This document shows positions 53,636-61,962 of a stretch of DNA of 64,000 bases, one piece after another. The notes under the pieces were generated by a model that had not been told where the DNA came from, searched no databases, and saw only the letters and a program-made list of their open reading frames with translations. Numbering within the stretch: position 1 is the stretch's first letter; every line of letters starts with the position of its first letter. Source of the stretch: Acidobacteriota bacterium (GTDB lineage Bacteria; Acidobacteriota; Terriglobia; Acidiferrales; UBA7541); assembly GCA_013289955.1 (NCBI GenBank), contig JABCYZ010000013.1:1-64000 (forward strand), in the 5' to 3' direction. The position numbers and the translations under genes are program-made.

Positions 53636-56356
53636 ATGGATTGGCTGAGGGAACTTCCAAGGCGGCTTTGGATGCTAATGCGTCGCCGACAATTTGACGC
53701 AGACCTCAGAGAAGAGATGCGCCTGCACCTCGAACTCAGAGAGCAGGATCAGATCCTGGCAGGGCTATCGCCAAGGGAGGCTCGCCAGGCAGCGTCACGA
53801 AGGTTCGGAAATGCGACGGTCTTGAAGGAGAAAAGTCATATGACGTGGGGATGGGACGGGTTGGAAAGTTTTGTCCAGGACATCGCTTACGGCAGCCGCG
53901 CCATGTTGCGCAGCCCAGCACTCACCATCGTCGCACTGCTCTCGCTCGCTTTAGGCATCGGCGCCAATACCGCCATCTTCAGCCTCCTCGACGCCGTCAT
54001 GCTGCGCTCCTTACCCGTAAGAGATCCCGCCCAGCTCATTTTGCTGGGGAAAGGAAACATTGCCGGCATCACGGACGACTTCGCCAGGACCCAACTCTAC
54101 TCTTACCCCTTCTACCGCCAAATGCGCGCAGAAAACCAAGTCTTTTCCGACACCGCCGCGATCTTCAGCCTGACGAACGACATCCACGGCTTCGTCGAGG
54201 AAAGAATCGAATCAGAACCGATGAGCGTCCAGCTTGTCTCCGGCACGTACTTCACCACCCTCGGCGTAAGTGCATTTGTGGGTCGCACTTTGGATGATGC
54301 AGACGATAACTCAGAAGGCGATCACCCCGTAGCCGTCATCAGCTATGCCTGGTGGAAGCGCAGCCTCGGACGAGATCCTAACGTCCTGAACCGCAAGCTC
54401 AAACTCGGTGCCACGACCTACAACATCGTCGGCGTTGCCCCGCCCGAATTCTTCGGGACCAAGGTGGGCGAAGCTCCGGATATGTGGATTCCGCTCTCCA
54501 TGGTCAAGGAGGTCCCGCCAAACTACGGCGGATATAAAGACAATTTCTCGGAATCCCTCCTTATCATGGGCCGTCTCAAGCCCGGAATCTCCATCAGCGA
54601 GGCCACATCCAATGTAAATCTGCTCTTCCGGCAAATCCTTCTCGGATTTCCCGACGCCAAGCTCAGTCAGGAAAATCTGCAAAAACTAGATAGGACTAAG
54701 ATCTCGTTGACGCCAATGGCCACGGGTCTTTCCTCGCTTCGACGGCAATTTTCAGAGCCACTCCAGATTCTGATGGCCGTCGTAGCCCTTGTCCTGCTCA
54801 TCGCCTGCGCCAACATCGCTAATCTGCTCCTTGCCCGATCGACTGCGCGCTCTCGGGAACTGGCTGTCCGCCAGGCGCTCGGAGCCCGGCGTACCCGAAT
54901 TATCCGTCAGCTCATTACTGAAAGCATGGTCCTTGCTCTCGCAGGTGGCGTGCTCGGTGTCGCATTGGCGTCAGTCGCTAGTCGCCTTCTCTTGCGGATG
55001 GTCTCAGGCGGCCTCGACACCATACCTCTTGATGTCTCCATTGATACCCGGCTGCTGTTGTTCACGTTGGCGGTGACTATCGCTACCGCGTTGATCTTTG
55101 GCACTATCCCCGCCTTTCGCGGTACGCGGCTGCAACTTACGGACACATTGAAGGCCGGCCGCGGGCCACAGGGCACAAGCGAGAAGAATCCGCTCGCCAA
55201 AGCCCTCGTCATTTCACAGGTCGCGCTCTCACTCGTCCTCATGGTAGGAGCCGGACTCTTTCTTCGCAGTCTCGTCAACCTGAACAATGTCGACATTGGC
55301 TTCAATAAGGAGAACGTCTTGCGTCTCGAAATCGACTCAAGCTCCGCAGGATATACGCCTGGCGACCCGCGAGAAGTCGCACTCAATCAGCAGATTGAAG
55401 AGCGCGTCAGTGCACTGCCAAACGTGAAGGCCGCCAGCTTCTCAGCATTCACCTTCCACGAAGGCAGCTGGAACTCGAAAGTCGTCGTGCCAGGGACGAA
55501 TATCGTCGAGACCATCATTGTCAACCATAATGTTGTCGGCGCTGGCTATTTTGCGACAATGCAAATCCCTCTGCTCGCGGGTCGTAACTTCTCACCCTCT
55601 GACTCGAGCACCTCAAGAACTGTCGCAATCATCAGCGAGCATACAGCTAGGACGCTCTTTCCTCTCGGCAACCCGATCGGGCGTCACTATGGCTTGGACG
55701 ACAGCAAGCCCGAGAACGATGTCACCGTCATCGGCGTAGCAAAGGACGTTAAGTTTTATGACCTTGCAGAAGAACCCGTAAATCTCGATTACTTCCCGTA
55801 CACTCAGCACCCTTGGGGCTTCGGTGACTTCGAAGTCCGCTACACCGGCGGCTTCGCTCCTGTCGCCGCTGCCGTCCAACAAACCATCCACTCGATTGAC
55901 CGCAACCTGCCGATCGCGCGCGTAACAACGCTCGACGAACAGGTGGCACGCTCGATCACCAACCAGCGTCTCATCGCCCAGCTCTCCGCCTTCTTCGGAC
56001 TGCTTGCAGTTTTTCTCTCCTGCATCGGCATCTATGGAGTGATGTCCTATGTCGTAATGAGAAGGACCAATGAAATCGGCATTCGCATGGCGCTGGGGGC
56101 GAGGCGTTCCAATATGCTCTGGATGGTGCTGGGCGAGATCCTGATACTGGTCTCGATCGGTGTTGTCATTGGCGTACCTGTCACGTTGGCCTGCGATCGC
56201 CTCGTCTCCAAAATGCTGTTCGGACTCAGGCCGAGCGACCCGGTCACGCTCGTCAGCGCAACCTTGATATTGCTAATTGTCGCGGCGATCGCAGGCTACT
56301 TGCCGGCGCGAAGGGCCTCCCTGATGGACCCCATGGTGGCTTTGCGGTACGAGTAG
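53636..56356 (+). CDS. ADOP-type ABC transporter permease
   Basis: 906 residues, full-length type. The cytoplasmic N-terminal domain ('FDADLREEMRLHLELREQD', 'EARQAASRRFGNATVLKEK', about 20-75) precedes 'LALGIGANTAIFSLLDAVM' (about 105-123), a MacB-like periplasmic core, FtsX helices with 'IACANIANLLLARSTARSR' (about 387-405), the second core, and a final 'PARRASLMDPMVALRYE'. It is the third such permease in the window; its PadR gene is broken while the operator is intact, so it may be constitutively expressed. No ATPase is nearby. Confidence 0.9.
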   Translation: MDWLRELPRRLWMLMRRRQFDADLREEMRLHLELREQDQILAGLSPREARQAASRRFGNATVLKEKSHMTWGWDGLESFVQDIAYGSRAMLRSPALTIVALLSLALGIGANTAIFSLLDAVMLRSLPVRDPAQLILLGKGNIAGITDDFARTQLYSYPFYRQMRAENQVFSDTAAIFSLTNDIHGFVEERIESEPMSVQLVSGTYFTTLGVSAFVGRTLDDADDNSEGDHPVAVISYAWWKRSLGRDPNVLNRKLKLGATTYNIVGVAPPEFFGTKVGEAPDMWIPLSMVKEVPPNYGGYKDNFSESLLIMGRLKPGISISEATSNVNLLFRQILLGFPDAKLSQENLQKLDRTKISLTPMATGLSSLRRQFSEPLQILMAVVALVLLIACANIANLLLARSTARSRELAVRQALGARRTRIIRQLITESMVLALAGGVLGVALASVASRLLLRMVSGGLDTIPLDVSIDTRLLLFTLAVTIATALIFGTIPAFRGTRLQLTDTLKAGRGPQGTSEKNPLAKALVISQVALSLVLMVGAGLFLRSLVNLNNVDIGFNKENVLRLEIDSSSAGYTPGDPREVALNQQIEERVSALPNVKAASFSAFTFHEGSWNSKVVVPGTNIVETIIVNHNVVGAGYFATMQIPLLAGRNFSPSDSSTSRTVAIISEHTARTLFPLGNPIGRHYGLDDSKPENDVTVIGVAKDVKFYDLAEEPVNLDYFPYTQHPWGFGDFEVRYTGGFAPVAAAVQQTIHSIDRNLPIARVTTLDEQVARSITNQRLIAQLSAFFGLLAVFLSCIGIYGVMSYVVMRRTNEIGIRMALGARRSNMLWMVLGEILILVSIGVVIGVPVTLACDRLVSKMLFGLRPSDPVTLVSATLILLIVAAIAGYLPARRASLMDPMVALRYE

Positions 56357-56420
56357 TCGCCTCTGACGCTTGCTTTGGCTCTCTGACTTACGATGCCGGT
56401 GGGCCGAGTCATCCAGTGTG

Positions 56421-56834
56421 TCAGAACCATGTGCGCGATTTATATTGCCGGTACTCGTCACCGAATCTTGCCTCGAGGACCTTTCCTTCCTGGCGTGCTC
56501 GATAGATCTGCAACGGAATGAGAACGACGAAGAGCCAGAGATAGAGCGGCTGATTCATATAGAGAAAGATCCCGGCGATCGCCAGGGCTCCGAAGAGGTA
56601 GATCGGGTTGCGAATTCGAGAATAGAGGCCATGAGTGACGAGGGCCTGAGCCTTCGGGCGGACGGAGAACGAGCCACCTAGTTGAATCCGGGCCAACACC
56701 AGAAGCGCCAGCGCTGGCAGTCCAATGACCACGGCGGCAATTCGCGTGGGAGTCCACGGCTGGCCGCCGAAGTGTACTCCCACGAAGATAGTCACCAGTA
56801 GGACGAGAATGAGTGTGAGAACGTTTGTTTTCAT
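56421..56834 (-). CDS. Isoprenylcysteine carboxyl methyltransferase-like membrane protein
   Basis: The ATG at 56834 with GAGGAA upstream gives 137 residues. Membrane helices lie at about 5-22, 32-49 and 75-105. 'VTHGLYSRIRNPIYLFGAL' (about 67-85) and 'ARFGDEYRQYKSRTWF' (about 122-137) are the two SAM-site motifs of the ICMT/PEMT family. Bacterial members methylate small lipophilic or thiol substrates, but the substrate here is unknown. It is a single gene with a reverse family A copy upstream. Confidence 0.82.
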   Translation of the reverse strand: MKTNVLTLILVLLVTIFVGVHFGGQPWTPTRIAAVVIGLPALALLVLARIQLGGSFSVRPKAQALVTHGLYSRIRNPIYLFGALAIAGIFLYMNQPLYLWLFVVLIPLQIYRARQEGKVLEARFGDEYRQYKSRTWF

Positions 56835-56919
56835 GTTCCTCAGCCTCTCGGCAAAATCGAACCCGTGTGATGTTATGCGATCCGGTCCGTAAATAGACAC
56901 GGTCTCTTTTGGTCAGTCT

Positions 56920-56942
56920 GGTAAACGGCTATCGTGCAAGTG
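56920..56942. repeat. Family A repeat, reverse orientation
   Basis: GGTAAACGGCTATCG followed by TGCAAGTG, matching the reverse complement of the consensus. Confidence 0.45.
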
Positions 56943-57067
56943 GATCGGCCCAAAAGGGCTTGTCCGGCTACCCGACGGTAGCTGAATGGGATCGTACGTT
57001 GTCGTAAAATGGATAGGTGAAGTGAAGTCTTGGGACTCAGTCTCCCCGATATTTCAGATGAGGTCCT

Positions 57068-57508
57068 GTGCCACTTGAAAAGAAGCAGATTCTCCCGAAT
57101 CGGTTTCGGTACGCGTGTGATTCCTGTTCATTCGACTGGCCCAGGACGCCTGTTGAGGAAAGCGAATTGCCGCCTCCCCCGGCCCACTCCTGCCAGAGTC
57201 AGAACCGACCTCGACGGAAAGCCGTCGTCGAAGAACAAGAAACGAGAGGCAGCGATGCGGCGAGAGCCAAGCCCGTGGCCGTCTGTACGCGATGCGGTGC
57301 TGTTTCATACGCTCCAAACCTCATCAACGGTCAGTGTGGACAGATGGTCGCAGGGAAGAGATGCGTCGGAGTCAATGGAAGTGCTCTCAACGCTGATGAT
57401 TGGAAACAATGTGATGCGTGTGGCGGCGCAGGGAACGCAGGAACGACTCGTTGCGGGCGTTGCGACGGCACGGGCTGGTTATACAACCGCAACAGAGGAC
57501 GGCGCTAG
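57068..57508 (+). CDS. Zinc-ribbon and DnaJ-type Cys-rich protein
   Basis: 146 residues, GTG start at 57068 with GAGG upstream. Three Cys clusters: 'YACDSCSFDW' with 'AHSCQ', 'VCTRCGAVSYAPNLINGQC', and 'CDACGGAGNAGTTRCGRCD', the last a DnaJ-like CxxCxGxG zinc finger. This frame is preferred to an overlapping longer one (57030-57560) because the spaced Cys motifs cannot arise by chance. It may be a small RNA- or protein-binding factor; no partner gene is visible. Confidence 0.7.
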   Translation: MPLEKKQILPNRFRYACDSCSFDWPRTPVEESELPPPPAHSCQSQNRPRRKAVVEEQETRGSDAARAKPVAVCTRCGAVSYAPNLINGQCGQMVAGKRCVGVNGSALNADDWKQCDACGGAGNAGTTRCGRCDGTGWLYNRNRGRR

Positions 57509-57547
57509 GAATACGGGAAGCCTGAAGAGCCAGCATCCGCTAGCGGC

Positions 57548-57571
57548 CGATTATTCGTAACCGGACACTGG
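57548..57571. repeat. Family A dispersed palindrome
   Basis: CGATTATTCGTAACCGGACACT, 39 bases after the preceding stop. Confidence 0.45.
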
Positions 57572-57715
57572 TTTTGGATCATTTTCAGTTGTCTGGAACT
57601 GGCTTCCTAACGCGCAAGCCACAACGCATAGCGAATCGCCTGGAAGATTGTCCACTGGTGGTGGGCTCGCAGGATGAAATACCAATCGAAGAGGGATGGC
57701 GATTTCATACTGGTT

Positions 57716-58894
57716 CTACTGACCGGGACCGCCGTACCTTACCGCACCGAAGCTCGTGTGATTCACAATGTTGTAGTAGCTCACGTGCGTTGCGCCCGTG
57801 GCTTGCAGATCCCTGTAGAAACAGACCCACGCTTTGGCGTCCACGTCGCATAGAGTCGCCATGCTCGCGGCTGTCGTTTTTGCCGGAAATTCACCGTTGC
57901 CCATTTGGGTCTTCGGAGGAATGCCGTTGTTAGAGGCCACTTCCCCATACCACTGAATTTGAGCCGTCCCCGTAAACGTCGGGGAGGTCCAAACGGAATC
58001 TTTGATATAGCCCAACCACTGATCGTTGAACCAAGCCCACCAGGCGCCCCGAAATTGGACCCAGCCGATGTAAACATGCTGGCCGACCAGAGGCGTCAAA
58101 TCCATCCCGGGGTAGTAGGTACTGCTGACCTGATTCCAGTCGCAGGTGTTGTAGCAAGTCTCGCCGCCGTTGATCCAGTGGTAGACAAAGAGATGGGAAT
58201 GGGAATCACCCCACTGATTCGGTGCAACGCTGAAACCCATTTCGACATCATCGAGGCTCCCGCCCGCGATGCCTGGGCTCATCACTGCGATTTCGCCGAT
58301 GGAGTGCCCGCTGTCATCCGCGCCGCCGTCCAAGACCACGCTCGGCGCTTCTATCTCGAGGGTCATGCCACCGCCATCAGCGACGCGCTGTTCGGACGCC
58401 GTCCCGTAAAAGAAGCAACTGCCAAACCAAGCCACGCCGTTGCACGGTGGGTCGCCGGAACCATTAACTGATTTGGAGTTGGGCTGCGCGGTGCTACCCT
58501 CGCGCTTCCAATAGACCTGATCGAACGGCAGCAGCAAGTTCTTGTTAACGAAGTCTCCTGGAAGCGGGTGAGGAGGACCCGGCTGCGCGTAAGGGCCGAG
58601 AAGCGGATTGCCTTTAATGAAGTGTCGAGGGTCCGAGGGCGTGATGGGTACTTCGCCATTCGGGCAAACCGGCTTTAGCTTTCTAGCGGGCTCGATTTGT
58701 TCTTCCCTTCCACCCAGCCCACGAAGCGACGGCATCACATCCCGCGGCGGTTCAAGCTCCGCGGTGCGTTTCATACACTTCACGTCGCCCTTCGGACGCT
58801 CCTGAGGTGCAGCCAAGACCAGCCGAGGAGCAAGAAAAGCGGAAAGCCAAACGAGGATTGCGATTGTGAAAATGAACAGCCCGCGCCGCTTCAT
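57716..58894 (-). CDS. Secreted neprosin-like protein (glutamic peptidase family)
   Basis: 392 residues with a signal peptide ('FIFTIAILVWLSAFLAPRL', to about 28). An N-terminal propeptide-like stretch with 'FIKGNPLLGPYAQPGPPHP' follows. The C-terminal part, from about 165, has the neprosin (DUF239) pattern: 'SIGEIAVMSPGIAGGSLDD', 'VEMGFSVAPNQWGDSHSHL', 'FVYHWINGGETCYNTCDWN', 'YIGWVQFRGAWWAWFNDQW', 'LGYIKDSVWTS'. Neprosins are prolyl endopeptidases best known from plants; bacterial members occur. Catalytic Glu candidates lie in 'TLEIEAPS' and 'QWYGEVASN'. Assignment is from pattern memory, not a search. Confidence 0.6.
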   Translation of the reverse strand: MKRRGLFIFTIAILVWLSAFLAPRLVLAAPQERPKGDVKCMKRTAELEPPRDVMPSLRGLGGREEQIEPARKLKPVCPNGEVPITPSDPRHFIKGNPLLGPYAQPGPPHPLPGDFVNKNLLLPFDQVYWKREGSTAQPNSKSVNGSGDPPCNGVAWFGSCFFYGTASEQRVADGGGMTLEIEAPSVVLDGGADDSGHSIGEIAVMSPGIAGGSLDDVEMGFSVAPNQWGDSHSHLFVYHWINGGETCYNTCDWNQVSSTYYPGMDLTPLVGQHVYIGWVQFRGAWWAWFNDQWLGYIKDSVWTSPTFTGTAQIQWYGEVASNNGIPPKTQMGNGEFPAKTTAASMATLCDVDAKAWVCFYRDLQATGATHVSYYNIVNHTSFGAVRYGGPGQ

Positions 58895-59199
58895 AGGTCA
58901 CCCCACTCACCGTATCCCCAATACTTCCGACCGCCTCGGGGATACCGATAGATAGTGCCCAACAGGTGCACTTCGTTTCATTTCGATTGAGGGTCGGAAT
59001 CCGAAACTCGGACTGAATAATTCTGGAAAGAGGCAACGTACGCAGAGCTTACAAAGCCGGACGCACGCGGCGGTAAAATGGAGCGGACTGCCCTCCGAGT
59101 GCTTGTTAGTGCTTTGGCGCTCACAAATGGACATCGCTGCAAAAAGGGAATAGCATGCGCGATGGATGATCAGACTGTACGCGCCAGGGGCTGACCGGG
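58895..59199. other. Intergenic between neprosin-like and rhamnose genes
   Basis: No gene seen. An inverted repeat GTATCCCC (58912-58919) and GGGGATAC (58938-58945), with an 18-base spacing, lies directly upstream of the neprosin-like start and may be an operator. Confidence 0.45.
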
Positions 59200-60396
59200 A
59201 TGACAGAACGTGCGAAGACGGATGAACTTATCCTGGGAGCGTTGGACTCTTTTCGCATTGAACTGCCTTCCTGGGGCTTCGCGAATACCGGGACGCGGTT
59301 CGGCAAATTTCTGCAGCCCGCCGCGGCAGCGACGATCGATGAAAAATTCAGTGACGCGGGCGAGGTCCACCGACTGACGGGTGTTTGTCCAACGATTGCC
59401 CTGCATGTTCTGTGGGACTTGCCGGAAGGCGCGGCGGGTGTGCGGAATATCCGGGCCCTCTCCGAAATGTTTCGCGTGCGCCCGGGTTCCATCAACCCAA
59501 ATGTGTTTCAGGACCAGATTTACAAACACGGTTCCGTGGGCAGTCCGGATGCAGCGGCGCGCGCGGCGGCGCTTAGGCACCTTCTGGAAAGCGCTGATTT
59601 GGCGAAACAGCTGGACAGCCGCGACGTTTCCCTCTGGTTTGCCGATGGTTCCAACTATCCGGGGACTGCGAATATTCGACAGCGCCGAAAATGGTTCGAA
59701 GAAAGCCTCGCAAAACTTCATGAGCGGCTCGCTCCCGGCCAGCGCATGCTCCTCGAATACAAACCGTTCGAACCGGCCTTTTATCACACGGATATAGCGG
59801 ACTGGGGTATGGCCTTATCACTTGCAAAAAAGACGGGGCCGCAGGCCAAGGTGCTGGTGGACACCGGTCACCACTACCAGGGGCAAAATATCGAGCAAAT
59901 CGTCGCATGGCTGCTGGCGGACGACATGCTGGGCGGGTTTCACTTCAACGACCGCCGCTACGCGGATGACGATTTGACGCTCGGCTCGATTGATCCGTAT
60001 CAAATATTCAGAATCTTCCACGAGATTTTTTATTTTGAGTGGGAGACCGGCAAGCGGGCGGATGTGGCTTACATGATTGACCAAAGCCACAATCTAAAGG
60101 GCAAGATCGAGGCGATGATTCAGACGGTGACTACCGCGCAAGAGCTGTACGCCAAGGCGGCGATTGTGGACCACGCAAAGCTGGCCGCTTGCCAGGCGAA
60201 ATGCGCTTTGGTGGATGCAGAGGTCTGTCTTAAAGAAGCTTTCTCAACGGATGTTCGCCCGGCGATTCGCGATTGGGCGCGTTCCCACGGCTTGCCGGAA
60301 GATCCCTTGGATGCCTTTCGCAAGAGCGGCTATCTCGAACGAATCACCGAACTGCGCAGCAAGCGAAACGCGGCGGCGGTGTCGAGTTACGCGTAG
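59200..60396 (+). CDS. rhaI: L-rhamnose isomerase
   Basis: 398 residues, a TIM barrel of the xylose-isomerase type, closest to the RhaI-type (Pseudomonas-like) rhamnose isomerases. 'GTRFGKFLQPAAAATIDEK', 'LEYKPFEPAFYHTDIADWG' (metal Glu), 'KVLVDTGHHYQGQNIEQIV' (metal Asp and His), 'GGFHFNDRRYADDDLTLGS' (metal Asp) and 'DPYQIFRIFHEI' are the conserved blocks. It converts L-rhamnose to L-rhamnulose. It starts the rhamnose operon, with the kinase gene 30 bases on. The ATG has only a weak Shine-Dalgarno. Confidence 0.92.
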   Translation: MTERAKTDELILGALDSFRIELPSWGFANTGTRFGKFLQPAAAATIDEKFSDAGEVHRLTGVCPTIALHVLWDLPEGAAGVRNIRALSEMFRVRPGSINPNVFQDQIYKHGSVGSPDAAARAAALRHLLESADLAKQLDSRDVSLWFADGSNYPGTANIRQRRKWFEESLAKLHERLAPGQRMLLEYKPFEPAFYHTDIADWGMALSLAKKTGPQAKVLVDTGHHYQGQNIEQIVAWLLADDMLGGFHFNDRRYADDDLTLGSIDPYQIFRIFHEIFYFEWETGKRADVAYMIDQSHNLKGKIEAMIQTVTTAQELYAKAAIVDHAKLAACQAKCALVDAEVCLKEAFSTDVRPAIRDWARSHGLPEDPLDAFRKSGYLERITELRSKRNAAAVSSYA

Positions 60397-60426
60397 GACG
60401 GTGGGGCCCGGGCTCTCCTGAAAAAT

Positions 60427-61962
60427 ATGTCAGAAGCAAAGAGCGGGTCAACATACCTCGCATTTGATCTTGGCGCCGAGAGCGGCCGGGCCATCCTGGG
60501 TCGATTCCACTCCGGACGTTTGTCCATCGAAGAAATCAGACGATTCCCTAACGAGCCGGTAATCAACAACGGCGGCTTGCACTGGGACGTGCCACGCTTG
60601 TGGCGAGAGATGGAGAGTGCGCTGCATTCCGTAGGCCCGCACGGTGTAAATCGCCTGGATGGGGTTGGCGTCGATACTTGGGGAGTGGATTACGCGCTTC
60701 TCGGAGAGAATGGCGCGCTGCTGGAAAATCCGTTTCATTATCGCGACACGAGGACCGACGGTGTGATGGCACGCGCACTAAAGATTCTGACGCCGAAGAT
60801 GGTCTATGGCACCACGGGAATCCAATTTCTGCCGTTCAATACGCTGTACCAGCTGTATGCGACTCAACTGCTGACACCTCGCACGTTGGAGCTGGCCGAG
60901 CATCTCTTGACTGTTCCGGATTTGTTCCATTTCTGGCTGACCGGGAAAATTGTTTCTGAGCGCACCAACGCGTCCACAACCCAATTTCTTGACGTACACA
61001 AGCGGGAATGGTCCATGGACATCCTGCACCGGCTTGGAATCCCCACCCACATGCTTCCGCCTCTTGTGGATGCCGGGACGAATCTGGGGCATCTTCTTCC
61101 GGAAGTGGCCAGAAATGTCGACGTTCTCTCGGGAACTTCCGTGATCGCCCCCGCCTGCCACGATACCGGCTCCGCATTTGCGGCAGTGCATTCCGGAAGA
61201 GATGTGGCCCTGATTAGCTCGGGGACGTGGTCTCTGCTGGGCGCAGAACTGAGTAGCCCGATCGTCACGGAAGAAGCGCGCCGCCTGAATTTCACAAATG
61301 AAGGAGGCGTTGGCGGAACCGTGCGTCTGCTGAAAAATATCTGTGGATTGTGGCTGCTGGAGCGCTGCCGCAAAGACTGGCAGAGCGAGGGAAAGAACAT
61401 CGAATACCGGGAATTACTCGCCGAAGCGGGTGCGGAGCCGCGTTTGCAGCATTTGGTCAATCCGGATGACAGCTCTTTCGTTTTGCCGCAACACATGTCG
61501 CAGGCAATCGCGGCGTTTTGCGTAAAGAGCGGACAATCGGAGCCGGTCGGACCAGCCCAGCTGACGCGCGCGATCCTGGAAAGTTTGGCGCTGAAGTACC
61601 GCCAGGTACTGGAGTCGCTGGAGAGTCTGGTAGGGACGAGGTTTCAAGAACTCCGCATTGTAGGAGGAGGCTCGCGCATCGACCTGCTCAACCAGTTCAC
61701 TGCGGATGCTACGGGACGAAGGGTGCTTGCCGGACCGGTAGAGGCGACGGCACTTGGAAATCTTGCGATGCAGATGGTGGCAATGGGTGCAGTGGACTCA
61801 CTTGGCGGTGCCCGCGAACTTATCGCAGCATGTTTTCCCACCCGCGTTTTTGAGCCCGATGATACAGCTCCGTGGGAAAAGGCGTATCAAAGTTTCCGCG
61901 CGCTCTCACCAGCTCCACCCGTTGACTCTAGCATCTGTTCAACGGAGAAAAGCTTCGGGTAG
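60427..61962 (+). CDS. rhaB: L-rhamnulokinase
   Basis: 511 residues, FGGY kinase family. 'YLAFDLGAESGRAILGRFH' (ATP site), 'GVGVDTWGVDYALLGENG', 'NASTTQFLDVHKREWSM', 'SSGTWSLLGAELSSPIV' and 'RIVGGGSRIDLLNQFTADA' match the rhamnulokinase blocks in order. It phosphorylates L-rhamnulose to the 1-phosphate. It is co-directional with the isomerase, 30 bases after it. Its 3' end overlaps by 24 bases the 3' end of the convergent aldolase-dehydrogenase gene, which may let the two transcripts interfere. Confidence 0.92.
   Translation: MSEAKSGSTYLAFDLGAESGRAILGRFHSGRLSIEEIRRFPNEPVINNGGLHWDVPRLWREMESALHSVGPHGVNRLDGVGVDTWGVDYALLGENGALLENPFHYRDTRTDGVMARALKILTPKMVYGTTGIQFLPFNTLYQLYATQLLTPRTLELAEHLLTVPDLFHFWLTGKIVSERTNASTTQFLDVHKREWSMDILHRLGIPTHMLPPLVDAGTNLGHLLPEVARNVDVLSGTSVIAPACHDTGSAFAAVHSGRDVALISSGTWSLLGAELSSPIVTEEARRLNFTNEGGVGGTVRLLKNICGLWLLERCRKDWQSEGKNIEYRELLAEAGAEPRLQHLVNPDDSSFVLPQHMSQAIAAFCVKSGQSEPVGPAQLTRAILESLALKYRQVLESLESLVGTRFQELRIVGGGSRIDLLNQFTADATGRRVLAGPVEATALGNLAMQMVAMGAVDSLGGARELIAACFPTRVFEPDDTAPWEKAYQSFRALSPAPPVDSSICSTEKSFG

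Noticed and set aside
57030..57560. 176-codon frame overlapping the zinc-ribbon gene
   Set aside because: The Cys clusters of the 57068 frame are clearly coding; the longer frame has no motif.
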